Positions 47,261 through 59,042 of a stretch of DNA of 64,000 bases are shown piece after piece. The stretch lies in contig JAQMRL010000001.1 of NCBI GenBank assembly GCA_035578175.1, positions 239,211,038-239,275,037 of the forward strand. Direction: 5' to 3'. Position 1 is the first letter of the stretch; each line of letters starts with the position of its first letter. Below the pieces are notes generated by a model. That model was given only the letters and a program-made list of their open reading frames with translations. It had not been told where the DNA came from and did not search any database. The translations under genes were made by a program, and so were the position numbers. The stretch is from Catonia carolina (Eukaryota; Arthropoda; Insecta; Hemiptera; Achilidae).

Positions 47261-47467
47261 ACGGTAAAGCTGAATATTACAGAATAACGTCTACTGAAAT
47301 GCTATAAGTTCCAGAATTAAAACACCTACCAAAAAAATTTTCAACTTTTTAGAGATCTTCCGGGTTCACAATGATTATGGTATTATTTTATGTAACAGCA
47401 GTATATTTACAGCTGCTTTTTACAGTATGAAACAAAAAAAACCATGTAAAGGAAGCAAGAAAACAGA

Positions 47468-47824
47468 TTGGGTTGCCACATACAAGCTTGCTCAAACTTA
47501 ACAAATTATTTTGTCGGCTACCATGCAAACACTACCATACGAACGTTACACATTGTGATTTTGTCACTGTATATTAAGGTTAATTCTAATAAGGACCTCA
47601 ATGCCGTTTTTTTCTCAAAAATCGTCAGTAAAATCGCCGGCATTGTTAAAATGAATTTTAGAACATACTTGATCTATACCTTGTTAGAGAAACATACAAA
47701 TTGTGCCGATTTGACGACAAACCGTCACATTAAACACGGTTATCGATATGAACAATTTTTGGGCGATATTTTTCAACATTTCTCCGCGTTGATTCGTAGT
47801 TTGTTTCATAATTTTATTTTATGA
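47468..47824 (+). other. 118-codon open frame in unit 2, probably not a gene
   Basis: Counterpart of 45605-45961, equally long and equally without an ATG start or recognisable domain. Confidence 0.3.
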
Positions 47825-47842
47825 TGGGAAAATTTAGTATTG

Positions 47843-48080
47843 CCTATAACAGGCAGTTAAACTTTAAATATGTTTGTAAATTTCATTTGCTACATCTACG
47901 GCTACATTTATTGTTCTGTTTTTGTCACTTGAAAAGTTAAATTTAAACTAAATTATATTAAGTACAGAAGAGGTTCTGGTGAAAGAAAAACTGTTATGAG
48001 CTTCTTCCAACGACAGTAGATTATTATACTGTTAGACCTTGCAGTGAATATTAAAAGCGCATTTGAAAAATGCAAATTGA
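47843..48080 (+). mobile_element. Decayed SINE-A in unit 2
   Basis: Duplicate of the remnant at 45980-46215, with the same truncation point. Confidence 0.65.
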
Positions 48081-48090
48081 AAGATTTTTA

Positions 48091-48753
48091 ACGAAAAAGC
48101 ATGCTCAGAAATAAAAGTACTACCGTACAAACACGAAAATTTTTAAAAAAATTTTCGGAGCTTATTAACTATTTCTCGCGGTAAGTAATTTTTGTAGAAA
48201 TCTAATGAAACATTTTAGGTATTAAACGAAATTGTGTTGATAACACTCAATGTCATTATCATATTGTTGTTTGGTATAGTATTATTGTGCTCGCTTATCC
48301 TTTTTAGTACGAAATAATATTTTAATTCACTAAATTTACGAGCAACATATAAGAGCGGGCTGTGGGATACGGATTGTGTACCCCTGATTCTAGTTACTCG
48401 TACATCAGTTCTAAAGTTTAATGAAATAGTAAAAATTAATTGACGAATTTTAAGATTTTCTATTGTTAGCGTAAAGTATCTCAATAAGAGCAAGAATTAT
48501 ATTGATACCGAAATAATTTCTGATAATCAAATCGGATTAGAGAATTTGTATGAAAAGTAGTATTAAAATAAGTGGGCCTACTGTTTGCAGTTTGGAACAG
48601 TCCATATTACAGCCATAATTACGAATCTGATCCAAATAAAACTGAGAAACCTGTATATATATATATAGGTATATTTTTATAAGAATAAAAGATATTTTAA
48701 AATATATATTTGAATATTATTTTTCGTGAATCTTTTGTACTTTACGTCAATTG
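48091..48753. other. Unassigned, with a short (TA)n run
   Basis: A TATATATATATATA run lies at about 48654-48667. The reverse frame at 48215-48493 is unsupported. Confidence 0.5.
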
Positions 48754-49068
48754 ACCCTTCGGGTAGGTTTAATAGTAAAGTTGTCACTGCAAGTCACCAG
48801 TTTAACAGCTGATTTTCGAAGATGAAGCTTCATATCCTAGAAAACGTTGTTACTTTTACACGGATTTGAATACTAGGCAGTGGTTACCGGTGTTTTTTGA
48901 TGGTAGGGATTCAAGTAACAATAATCTCTCAGGAATGGTCGTCGTGAGTCTGTACAAGACTACACCTCAATTAGTTTTCATATATATCCTCATTCCATTA
49001 GGTAACGGGAAACCTTATAATTCTTAAATTGAACAGATCGTAACATAAACACATTAGGGATCTTAAAA
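48754..49068 (+). mobile_element. tRNA-headed SINE (type T3), degraded
   Basis: Collinear with 61918-62245: CTTCGGGTAGGTTTAATAGT (head), GTTTAACAGCTGATTTTCG, GGATTTGAATACTAGGCAGT, CTCTCAGGAATGGTCG, TCTGTACAAGACTACACCTC, then AATTGAACAGATCGTAAC. The head is degraded (A box mutated, left half of the palindrome lost), so it is an old copy. Confidence 0.8.
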
Positions 49069-49639
49069 CAGTCAGTCAGTTAACGTTCAGGAAATACAAG
49101 AAACTCATTATTTTCGGAATTTAATGCACCAAATGAGTATTTACAGGGATTTAAATTGTTTATAGTTAAAACATATGTACAGAACAACAAAAAGCAGAAA
49201 GAATCCTATTGTTAAGTAGGAACCTAAAATTCGATACTTTTAACACCTACTATAGGTATTTACTTTATAAATAAAATGTAGTACTATGTGTCCCAACTTC
49301 AGATCGGCGAATCGGAGCGCATTCTGTAGGTAAATGCCTAATATCATACAATATTTATAAGGATATTCATTATTGACTAGGAGACCTTTGAGAACTAATT
49401 CGCACAATAAAACTAATTTATTCTGAACAATTTTGTAATTACAGTAAAACTTACATTCTTTGTACCAGTGTTCATGAAGTAAGACATCCACCTAAAGAAA
49501 CAATTTCCGTCTTCACAACGACAGTGTAAATAAACTGAACTTCGTAATGTTGACATCGGAATTGCAGTAGCCTATATTATCAAAATTAAAATTCAATTAT
49601 TTTGCTATTTTATTAACTGACGTGGAACAAACACATTTT
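49069..49639. other. Unassigned
   Basis: The 83-codon reverse frame at 49240-49491 has no recognised motif. Confidence 0.5.
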
Positions 49640-50025
49640 GACGAAACGAAAACAATTGGACTTATAATTGAGAAATATTTTTTGGTTAACTGGGAGACGC
49701 TCACAACTGTCAACTGAATCAAAACTGATGCTATACATGATAATATTCAAGTCGTTGTGGACGTACGGGCGACAACTCTGGGGGACAACATGAAAATACC
49801 AATATTGACATTTTAGAACGTTTTCAAGCAAAACTTTTACGATTATCTCATAGGATACCACGGTACATACGAAACAAATATATCTATAACGATATACAAC
49901 TTAACTCAATAAGACAGGAAATTACACGGTTTAGCAAAACTTACGAACAGAGAATAAACAGACATCCAAATAATCTCGCGATAAACTTACTGGACAGCAG
50001 TGACTACGTTTACAAGACTTAACAG
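49640..50025 (+). mobile_element. Jockey-clade LINE, C-terminal ORF2 fragment
   Basis: WLTGRRSQLSTESKLMLY and SLWTYGRQLWG are the jockey block 'SKLSL..KLL.Y...LKPIWTYGIQLWG'. After a +1 shift near 49785 the frame continues NIDILERFQAKLLRLSHRIP, RYIRNKYIYNDIQLNSIRQE and RHPNNLAINLLDSSDYVYKT, the normal jockey C-terminal end. It stops near 50022. No upstream RT core is present. Confidence 0.85.
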
Positions 50026-50324
50026 ACACAATGGGTTGAATTTACTTAACAGATTCGAACACAATTAACTTTTTATTTTCAATATTTTTATGTTTTAGTA
50101 TAAATATTTTCTTGTTTTCAATTTTGAATCATTTAAAAATTAATTTTTAAAATTACAAAAAGGTTATCTGTAACAATTTTTATTAATGTATAATGTTGTA
50201 AATTTGTCTTTTCTATGTTAACCCTATTACTTATTGTTCTTGTTCCTTTATAACAGAGCATATTGTAATTTTGCTGATTTGATAAAAAAAAATTATTAAT
50301 TTGCCGTCACATATTTTATAACAA

Positions 50325-50850
50325 TCACCCAATACCTCAGTCAGGCACAGTTAAGTATTTAGGCCTTACATTAGATAGGAGACTGATATGGAACCATACT
50401 CGACAAAAACGTGTTTCGCTGAATCTCAGATTAAAGACTTAATACTCTCTACTCCACCGTTGATCACATTTACCTACTAAACAAAAACGACAGTGTTACA
50501 ACTACCAAACTCCTCCAATGTGGACGTATGGAGCTTTGATCTATGGTTCAGCGAAAAATCAAACGTACACAGAATACAAAATTTCCAAAAAAATTTCTAA
50601 TTTAATCATATTTATATAGTTCCTTACTACGTACGAAACTCAAGTCATACATTGAAACATTAATGTAAACACAGTGTACACGACCATAAACAAATTATAG
50701 TTCGTTTCAATTCAAAATTAATAAATTCATCGACTGCAGATATACGTACATTGTCACACTCGCACCTACCACAAAATCTACAAATGAAACTAAAAATATG
50801 CTGGAATAGGGATTTTAAGTAAATAAAACAGCGGCGAGGGTTTGCCAATG
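50325..50850 (+). mobile_element. Second jockey-like LINE fragment
   Basis: SGTVKYLGLTLDRRLIWNHT (~50340-50400) matches the jockey 'VKYLG..LD.RLTW..HI' block, and TYGALIYGSAKNQ (~50525) the 'TYG..LWG.A' block. Sequence to ~50850 includes a further broken open stretch that I cannot place. Several stops and shifts; 3' end unclear. Confidence 0.65.
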
Positions 50851-50929
50851 GTTGATTTCCTCAATGAAAACGAAAACAGGACATTAAACACTTACATTAT
50901 AAATATTGTTGTTGGCTGCATACAGTTAG

Positions 50930-51560
50930 TCGTTACTAAATTAAAGACAAAAAATATTTTGTAATTTATTTCGCAAAATCTCGTTACGACTTTTACGAAC
51001 TTTCATTTTCGGATTTTTTGCAGCATTTAAAAAATGTCCTATAACCACATAGTTTGTTTAAAATCCGTTCGGTAGAACTCTGTATTTAATGAGAACAAAC
51101 AGAATCCCCATATGCCCAAAACAGACAGGTGGAGTGTTAAATTATTTGCACTCGATCTGCTAGCTCCAGGGGTCCAAAAAAATAGTTCTGTTTCTTATCA
51201 CATAGTCAGCTAATTATATGACTGAAGCATTTAAGAACAGAAGAGATAGAAGTGTAAAAGACACTACTAAGAGTTATCTCCTCTGAGAGTAATGAATTTC
51301 ATTATACAGCCAGACTCCGTGGTGAATTAAATGAACGTGTCATTTGGCAGGGTGGAAAGTAGATGTTTTTGGAGTGCCGGGCATGCTGATAAGTATACTT
51401 TTCCACTCAGTGAGGAAGGCAAAGGTGAACCACCTCACTCCTCAATTTACTTAGTAAAGTCTCTTAAAACTTAAAACAGCCTTTTGTCTGATTATTTAAC
51501 CAACAAAAGAATCCCCATTTATATTGAACCAGATTTTGAGTTTTAAATATACGAGTATGA
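50930..51560 (+). repeat. Dispersed repeat U, copy containing SINE-A
   Basis: Homologous to 21290-21650 on both sides of the SINE: TTTTCGGATTTTTTGCAG, CGTTCGGTAGAACTCTG and ACAAACAGAATC before it, and GAACCAGATTTT after it. Confidence 0.7.
51112..51507 (+). mobile_element. SINE-A, full length, 11-bp target duplication
   Basis: It runs from ATGCCCAAAACAGACAGG to TTATTTAACCAACAAA. The duplication AGAATCCCCAT is exact (51101-51111 and 51508-51518). The paralogous empty site at about 21510-21522 reads AGAATCTCAAT. Confidence 0.9.
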
Positions 51561-53519
51561 TGATTATATTAAATTTTAAATATTCTTTAATGTTAAATAA
51601 AAATTATATTGTTAACACAAACCTAATTTCCTTGTATTTTGGGTTTCTTCTTTATTTTATTTACTTCTTCTAAACAGAAAAATAAAAATAAATGAAATAC
51701 ATTTCTATTGTAGTATTTTTTCTAATGTATATTTACAGATCATTTAAACAAATATAAGAATATTGTTCTAAAATTAATTTCGTCAAAACAAAACCGTAAA
51801 AATTAGAATTAAGAATCAACTTCTTTTAAAAACAATTCAGTCTTTTAAAAGCGGCTTTCAACCGGAACAGTACGGTACAATGACAGTTGTATAATAATCA
51901 TAATAAAAAGAAAAGCAGAAGAAATATTAAAAAATAAATAAATAAAATGAAATTCTTATTTAAAAATTATATTAATAGAAATGAAAGTAACATCATTTCA
52001 GATTCAAACAAATAACATCAGTTCTTTACTTTTCACCAGTTTTTAGCGACTTCCTTTTACGCAATCCAGACAGGAATTCAAATATTTTTCGCTTACAAAA
52101 GCAAACTCAATACGATAGCTCTCATATTTTGGAAGAGTTTAATTAACAGTTAAAAATTGAAGGGAAAATGACAGTTTAATTTTTATAACGGGAGTATTGT
52201 GTTGATATATTTTATCTTTAATTTAATGGCGAGTAAAAATTCTGAGAGGGATGAACAAAATGTATAAAAACTTATTGAAAACCAAATTCTGTAGTAGTTT
52301 CTTTTATACAAAATAAAAAATTAAATTGATTTTAGGTGAATCTATATATTATTTGATAGAATATTTTTCAGCCTTGTTGACAGATCCCACTTTTGACCAA
52401 TATCAGTATGTGCTGTGTTTTAAATACAACATTTTTATTAATAATATAAAATTGAAATAATTAAATAATTTAAATATAAATACAAATAATACGGTAGGTA
52501 TTATTAAGACATCCTTTAGCTAGTTAAAGAAATAAGATTTAGAATTTAAAATTTTATTTTATTAAGTACTAGTATAAAAGATTATAAATGAATCGGTCAT
52601 TTCAAAAAGCCCATTAGGTAAAATTTTTTTTTTTTCTTCAGTGGATTTTAGGACTAACTGAATGAAAAGCCCACCATCACAACTAAAATTACATACGTTT
52701 GGCTTTCCTTAACTAATATAAGAATAATAAAAGGCTTATCCTGAATGTTTGCTTTCTTCCTATTAAAAAATGAAAATGTTTGATAATTTTCGTGGCTACT
52801 TTCCAGTGGAAGAAGCCGTACAACGGTTTCTATGCAAAAACGTTTTAAAGGGAGATAACTACTGTTGGTGACGACGATGAAGAACGAAATAATCCTGAAA
52901 ACCACCATTTTTTTAAAGTTAAGAATTTCAACTTTTATTATAGGAAAAATCTTTAAGATACTAGTGTCAACAAGTCCAATAAATGCCAAAAAACGTCCAA
53001 TAAATCTATTGTGCAGCAATTTTCTTTTAGTCTAATAAGACATTTCACAGAGAACAATGTATTTGGCATCTACTCCAATTTATTTCAGTAACACCTTAAG
53101 TCAAAATTTTCAATTTATTTTAAACAAGCGATTTATCTTTAAGAAAAAAAATCTATAAATTTCATGTTAAAGGGGACAGCCCTCTAAACAATTGAACTTT
53201 TTAATGTTGTTTTCTATTAAATTGCAGTAAATTACCAGTTATGTAATTTTTCAAAAGTTAGTTTTTGACTTATAGGCTTTCTGAAATGATGGATTCAATA
53301 AAGTTAAATGGTCTTTATGTAGGAGATAATTATGTAAGATCACAAATGATTTTCTACATACTTGGAAGAACAATATTTCTACATTTAATACAAAAAAATA
53401 AATATATAATTAATTTGACAAATTAATTAATTAAATAATTTAAATAATATTTAATATTATTTAAACTATAAGTAAAGAGAAAACATTGTAAGAAATCTTA
53501 AATATCTTAAACCTTGACG
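51561..53519. other. Unassigned AT-rich DNA
   Basis: The longest frame of the window, 121 codons on the reverse strand at 52654-53019, starts with TTG and has no recognisable domain; I do not call it a gene. A segment near 52330-52440 is shared with 28870-28990. Confidence 0.5.
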
Positions 53520-53789
53520 GTGCATGATTGCTTTCGGGCGTATCTCCACCGGTTCAGTTGATCAGATAAAGCAAGCTGTCTGGATTGTGACGCGGTGAAC
53601 AGCGCAGTACTTGCGATTTTCGACTACAGAAAATGGATACAAGAGAGGGAGGTTCTAGGGACCAAGCTTGGGTCACCGATTTCTCCAGAAAATCTCTGTG
53701 ATTTTATGATTGCAAAAGAAGAAAGCTAGAAGGCCATTGAGGAGTTTATCCAGAAGGTGATGAAGAGCAGAGAAGCCCAGCTGCGTTAG
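53520..53789 (+). mobile_element. R1/TRAS-clade LINE, C-terminal ORF2 end
   Basis: A 90-codon frame with two in-frame stops (TGA, TAG) reads HDCFRAYLHRF, CLDCDAVNSAVLAIFDYRKW, QEREVLGTKLGSPISPENL and KAIEEFIQKVMKSREAQLR. This is the zinc-binding C-terminal tail of R1/TRAS-type ORF2 proteins ('G..G.F..YL.R......C..C......H..F.C..W...R.......G....P......M.......A...F....M..KE'). The His of the Cys-Cys-His-Cys motif is lost. The normal stop TAG is at 53787-53789, followed by possible 3' UTR to ~54040. Confidence 0.75.
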
Positions 53790-55597
53790 TCCCAAAATAA
53801 ATCACTCAAAAAGGGGTAAAATTGGCGATAAAAATAGAAATTGCTAAGATACCGTTTTCCAGCTAATAAAGAACCTCCTGCTTTTTGTGAAGTTATGCCA
53901 AACAGTGATCCCGTGGCAAGTCAGGATGGGGTAGAAAGGAGACTGAGAGGTTTTGGCGGATAGTTGCCTTCAGCAGAGCTCCGCATACCCCAGGAAAAGA
54001 CGTACACGGGTACCGGTAAATTCCGTTTCCTCTCAAAAAAAATAAAATCTTAAATAAAAATAATTCATTTTAAATTAATGTTTAGAAAGAAGAACATTAA
54101 GTTAATCAATGATGTTACAACGAAAACACTGCACTTCTAATTTCTTGAAAAACATTCTATTTGATACTCAATTTCTTAACTTTGAATATAATATGAATTA
54201 AAATATTCTATTGTCTATATTCTAGATATTGTATACCAGGATGAATAAAAATATTCAGCAGAACCAAAGTACAAGCTGGTAGTTAAGGATTAGTTTTTCT
54301 TTGGGAGTGTAATAACGCTTCTAACCTCTTCTGTAGTCAAGTGAACTAAGCTCTTTACCTATTTTAGTAATAAATTAAATGTTAAAATCTATTATTAAAT
54401 GTTATTACGCTCATAAATATGAAATATGATGAAATTTAAAGTAGGTTAATGGTGCAATATGAGATGGTAGTATGTTACCTCAGTAAATCGTATGCAAAAT
54501 GTTTTCAAAATAAACATTTACGACACTGTAACTGTTATTCAAATTAATATGGGGTGAAACGGACGGAAAATATTCCAGGGATTGTGAGACTTGTTTAAGT
54601 GAGATTTTAAATTCTCTCTAAAGGATATCTGAACGTTCTGAAATACAAAAATGGTTGTAGAACAGTTTGGTTTGGTAGGTAAATTATGATTGGCGTTTGA
54701 AATGGGTATAATTAATTCAGAGTTGTAGGTACATGGAAAGGCACTTCGCTCGTCAAAGCAATCCACTGAACATAGACAGTCAAACTGCAAATGTAGTAGT
54801 AATTGACAAGGATTGTTACTGTCTACCTGTACTGTAGTATGTCTGTATGTCTGTCACATAGCGTTCTATTCAGTTGACGGAACATTACAACGCTATACTC
54901 TTTACATCCAATCTAAATATAACATTCAGGTTGCTATATAATATATACTCAAACATAATCCAGTAAAATTTTAAATAGCTACATATTACACTGCTTGGCA
55001 TTTTGAAGTGTTAAATAGAGAATACTTGAAATAACACATCTTTAGAACAAATCTTTTCAAGTACTCTTTACAAATTTCTTTCTCCTTTAAAATAGATTTA
55101 TTATGTCCCTTAATGTATAATATATTACCGATAGATTTTCTAAAGGTCACTGTATTAACTCATATATACACACACTAATGTAAACTGTATTGTGGTGTAT
55201 TGATTCTTTCATTTTACATTACATTATATCTCTTTATCATGAACCAGATTTATTAGAAAAATACTCAAGCACAAATTTATCCAATGATTATAATTCATAC
55301 GGTAATATTTATTCCTGGTTATTTTAAGAATCTGGCAATTTATAAATAATAAAACTCCCTTTTAAAATATACAACAAATATTTATTAACAAATTAACTAC
55401 TTATATAAATTATTACACTGATAGTTTATAATAAACTACTTAAACTTATAATAGCTAAATTGATTAAAAAAATGTTATAAAAACTTTTTCAGATTTAAAC
55501 TAAATCTTATTAACTAGAAAGGATATATGGTCATTTACAATCAAATAAATAATTGCTTCCTTACAGTTTTGTATTGACAAGAATCACAATAGTACTC
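53790..55597. other. Unassigned
   Basis: The first ~250 bp may be the 3' UTR of the R1-type LINE. The 83-codon reverse frame at 54539-54790 has no recognised motif. Confidence 0.5.
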
Positions 55598-55674
55598 TAC
55601 TGTCTGTCTATAACTTGATGGCCTCCGGCAGAGAGAAGCAATTATGCGGATTATCAAGTTATAGACAGACAGTA
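55598..55674. repeat. Perfect 21-bp hairpin
   Basis: The arms at 55598-55618 and 55654-55674 are exact reverse complements (TACTGTCTGTCTATAACTTG on the left) around a 35-nt loop. No poly-T follows, and no coding or RNA gene is recognised around it. It could be a small foldback or the ends of a tiny MITE. Confidence 0.8.
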
Positions 55675-56099
55675 CCTTGTCTATTTCCAAACGAAATAAT
55701 TCCAATAGCGACGAACAAAACCGGTTTCTACTGTTTCGCTTGTATCTGTTCAGGGCAACAAAACTGGCTCACTTTACAATCCGTTTACTACTGAACTTAA
55801 TGGTGAGTCAGTTCTTTAAATATGAGGAAATGAACTTTTATCGTAATAAAAATAAACTAGAAAAATTAATTACAATAGAATTAAAGGAATAATAAAACTG
55901 AACTTGTATTTCCTGTTATTTACTAGAAAATTAACAACTGAATAAAACAAGGCAATAAATTGCACCTGTCATACCCAAACAATAGTCGCTTTTGTAAAAA
56001 TATAATTGTCCCCACCAAAACATTGTTGAGCCCTTATATTATCCGTTTGTCAAATATTTTTACTATGGAATAATTTAATGTAATTATAATGAATTATAA

Positions 56100-56520
56100 T
56101 TTTCTTCTCTCCAAGGATTTGGTTTCCTAAACCTATTCTGGTACCTATCTCTTTTATGGACTTCCCACATCACCCCTATTACTAATTCTGTCTCTTATGG
56201 TACATCCTGAGACAATTTGCCGAAACTTCATTTCAGCGGCCTAACTTTTTCTATTTATCTATTTTGTGAGTACCCAGAATTCACTGCCAACCAAATAAGA
56301 GAGTGGAGACGGCAATAGTTTCGTAAAACTTCAATTGTCTGTCTTTCCGCACTTTGTTTTCTTTAACTTCCGATGAATAGTTCCACAAATATCTTGAAAT
56401 TTTGCCAAGTGCAACACATCCTACTGAAATCATATACAAAACATCGTTTTGTAAGTAACTGAAGTCTTTCACCTGTTCGATTATTTTCCCCTCTATTCTA
56501 TTCTTGTCAATAAATTTCAC
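56100..56520 (-). mobile_element. LINE ORF2 fragment, reverse strand
   Basis: On the reverse strand: EGKIIEQVKDFSYLQNDVLY, GKISRYLWNYSSEVKENKVR, KDRQLKFYETIAVSTLLFG, and, after a shift, AEMKFRQIVSGCTIRDRI. These match the post-RT region of a common insect non-LTR ORF2 ('EQV..F.YLG', 'KI.......LR....KT...TQLKFYK..A.P.LLYG.E.W', 'AE.KFLR...GCTR.D.IRN'). The open stretch upstream (to 56541) runs into an HR fragment. Confidence 0.75.
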
Positions 56521-56524
56521 ACAC

Positions 56525-56645
56525 ACACCACTCACAAACAAATCACAAAAAACGTGTTTTTTGGGTTCAGGGGATCTGAAAACGTATCGGCATTAAAACA
56601 ATACTTTCTTTCCTATCTATGCGTATAAGCAAGAGAAAGTAAAAA
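56525..56645 (-). repeat. HR repeat, 5' end only (reverse strand)
   Basis: Reverse strand from 56640: ACTTTCTCTTGC, then GGAAAGAAAGTATTGTTTTA, ACGTTTTCAGATCCCCTGAA, CCCAAAAAACACG and a TGTGTGTGTG stretch, as in the HR copies at 31311 and 35269. It ends where the LINE ORF fragment begins. Confidence 0.75.
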
Positions 56646-58125
56646 AAGTGTTTAATCTAAATTTAGCGTCATATTTACAAGTTATGTAGATGCAGATTAT
56701 AAATAAATAAAAATTTAAAATATGAAAAATTGGAATACAAGAAAAACCGTGTTATATGTAAAACCGTTAATTCAACAAAACAATAACTTTATACTGTAGA
56801 ATCCTTTTTTTATATGAAAAATAAATTATTTAGATACTCATCATGGTTCGTTTTGCTTGAAATATAAAAATCTGGAATGTTTATTATTGAAATAATTAAT
56901 TCATTATATTGTTCTTTGATACATGTAGACCTGTTTTGTTTCTTAATCTTATTTTTGATGTATTATTAATCGTGAATTGATTCACTGATTGCGTGTTTTT
57001 ATTGGATTGGATCGTATTTTGTATCGCAGGCGTATTTGATGTGATTGGTTTAATGAACAGGGGACGGTGCTTCATGAAATATTAAAAGGACAGTAGGCCT
57101 GTGACTTTTTAGGCCTTTTTCTTTCTGTGTTTGTCAGTCACTCTTTTTCTCTTTCTTATTTCCTCCTTTTTGGTCGTTTTCTTTTAAGACATTCCCTTAG
57201 GCCTTTCTCGTTGACTTTCTTAAAACAATCGACCAATCCAAAGAATAAAAAAGAAATCTTTCAGATCATTGACCTTATAAGAATAAAATAAACAAAGGAC
57301 TGACTATATACGAGAACAAATAGTGTTAGTAAACTTTACTCTAAAATTATGTAAAACACATATTATGTGACAATAAATATTTATTAATGACTTTACTTAA
57401 ACCTCATCTTTTTTTTATTTTTTGGATTCTTAATTATTATCTTACTATTTCGACAAGTAGGCGAACAAGTGTTTTGACAACAATAATTTTTGTATAAAGT
57501 TTTGACAGATGTGGTTAATTACGTTGTGGCGCACTAACCGTTGTTTAATTTTTGATTTTCTAGTATAAAATAAAAGGTTTCCGTAGGGTCTATTGCGTTC
57601 ATTTTATTGCTATTAATTTTCAATTTTTCTAGTAACTTACTTTTTTGTGTCTTTATTTGTCTGGTACATTCTTCCTTTTTCTAGTAAAATGATTGTATAT
57701 GAAAGCAGCCCGGTGTTTTTGGCAGTTAGTAAATTTTACAGTATGAAGTAAAGTACGCTAACTGTTTGTATAGTGGCCTAAATCAAACCTATAATAGAAC
57801 AACTGTAAGATTGCCGATGGGATCTAGCCAATAACAGCCAAGGTCAGGTGTGAGGTTACCGCTTCGCTGTCACACTCCGTACCATAACCGTTTCCATAAC
57901 GCAACCTAAACAGCGGGACCACAACGTGGCAACGCAGAATACGGTTGCCGAAAGTCAATTGGCTGTGCTGTGTTCTAGGTCACTATGCTCTGCTTTCATC
58001 TGCAGTTTTTCATTCGTCCGAATTATAGTAGGATGTTTTACCAACTGTGTTAGAATTGGTTTTTGCATGCTGGAAACATATTCGTTAGTGATAAAAAAGT
58101 GTGTAATATTGTTATCATTGTACTC

Positions 58126-58126
<1 letters not shown>
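56646..58126. other. Unassigned
   Basis: A pyrimidine-rich tract lies at about 57110-57190, preceded by TATTAAAAGG near 57080, which is TATA-like. 57820-57960 is more GC-rich than its surroundings. The 87-codon frame at 57926-58189 starts at GTG and runs into the ATA microsatellite. No gene is supported. Confidence 0.45.
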
Positions 58127-58185
<59 letters not shown>

Positions 58186-58186
58186 T
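58127..58186. repeat. (AAT)n microsatellite
   Basis: About 19 uninterrupted AAT units. Confidence 0.95.
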
Positions 58187-58244
58187 TAACTGTAATAAAT
58201 AAAGATTGTAATTAATTTATAATAAATCTTTGTAACAAATTATC

Positions 58245-58640
58245 TGCCCATAACAGACAGGTGGAGTGTCAAATTATTTACACTCAATCTGTTCGTTCCA
58301 GGGCTAAAATAAATAGTTCTGTTTCTTATCACATGGTCACTCAATTAAATGACTGAATCAATTAAGAACAGAAGAGGTAGAGGTGTAAAAGACACTAATC
58401 AGAGTTATCTTCTCTGAAAGTAATGAATTTCATTGTACAGCCAGACCCTGTGGTGAATGAAGTGAAGGTGTCATTTACAGAGTGGAAAATATGTGCTTTT
58501 CAGAGGGCCCGGCATGCTGATAAGTGTACTTTTCCACTCAGTGAGGAAGGCAATGGTAAACCACCCACTCCTCGTTTTACTTAGTAAAACCTCTAGAGGT
58601 TCAAACCAGCCTTTCGGCTGTTGACCTAAACAACAACAAC
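58245..58640 (+). mobile_element. SINE-A, full length
   Basis: It runs from GCCCATAACAGACAGG to CTTTCGGCTGTTGACCTAAA, then CAACAACAACAA. Very similar to the copies at 25826 and 29158, which share CATTTGCAGAG-like and CAATCTGTTCGTT variants; these three form a subfamily. No clear duplication. Confidence 0.85.
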
Positions 58641-58645
58641 AAATA

Positions 58646-59042
58646 TTATAAAAGGACGTTTTATTATTTTTAAATAACAAGCTCCTGAAAAGAACCTCTG
58701 AAAAATCGTCACAATGTTTTCAATGTAGTGAAACTATTGTATCTGTATTCATCTTGAAAAAAATTAATTCTTTGTTTGCATGATTTTTTTTATGTTTTAT
58801 TTTATATTTTCAACAGTACACAAATATACGACTAATAGCAAATGTGATATACGTTCATAACAAAGTAACATGAAAAAAGGAAACACGAAGACAAAGATTG
58901 ATAACCATTGGTATATATTTGGGTATATAATTAAATATTAAAATATAATAATTGGTCTATTTAATTGTTTTTTTTATTATATTATTAAAATTTAAAAAAA
59001 AATTATAACTCAGAGAAGATTTCTACTCCATCTTCTATTTAG
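58646..59042. other. Unassigned
   Basis: AT-rich, ending in a pyrimidine tract and TTTAG at 59038-59042 that could be a splice acceptor. Confidence 0.4.

Larger units (their letters stand above)
46227..48090 (+). repeat. Tandem duplication, unit 2 (1.86 kb)
   Basis: Direct repeat of unit 1, with the same internal order. It ends at GAAAGATTTTTA, the same point at which unit 1 joins unit 2, so the unit borders agree. Downstream sequence (ACGAAAAAGCATG) is unique. Confidence 0.93.

Noticed and set aside
45977..48090. Tandem duplication as a pair of protein-coding paralogues
   Set aside because: The substitution pattern in the shared frame shows no excess of silent changes.
52654..53019. Longest open frame in the window (121 codons, reverse strand)
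   Set aside because: It starts with TTG, lacks any recognisable domain, and its composition is that of translated AT-rich DNA.
57926..58189. 87-codon frame ending in poly-isoleucine
   Set aside because: Its end is the translated AAT microsatellite, and it starts at GTG.
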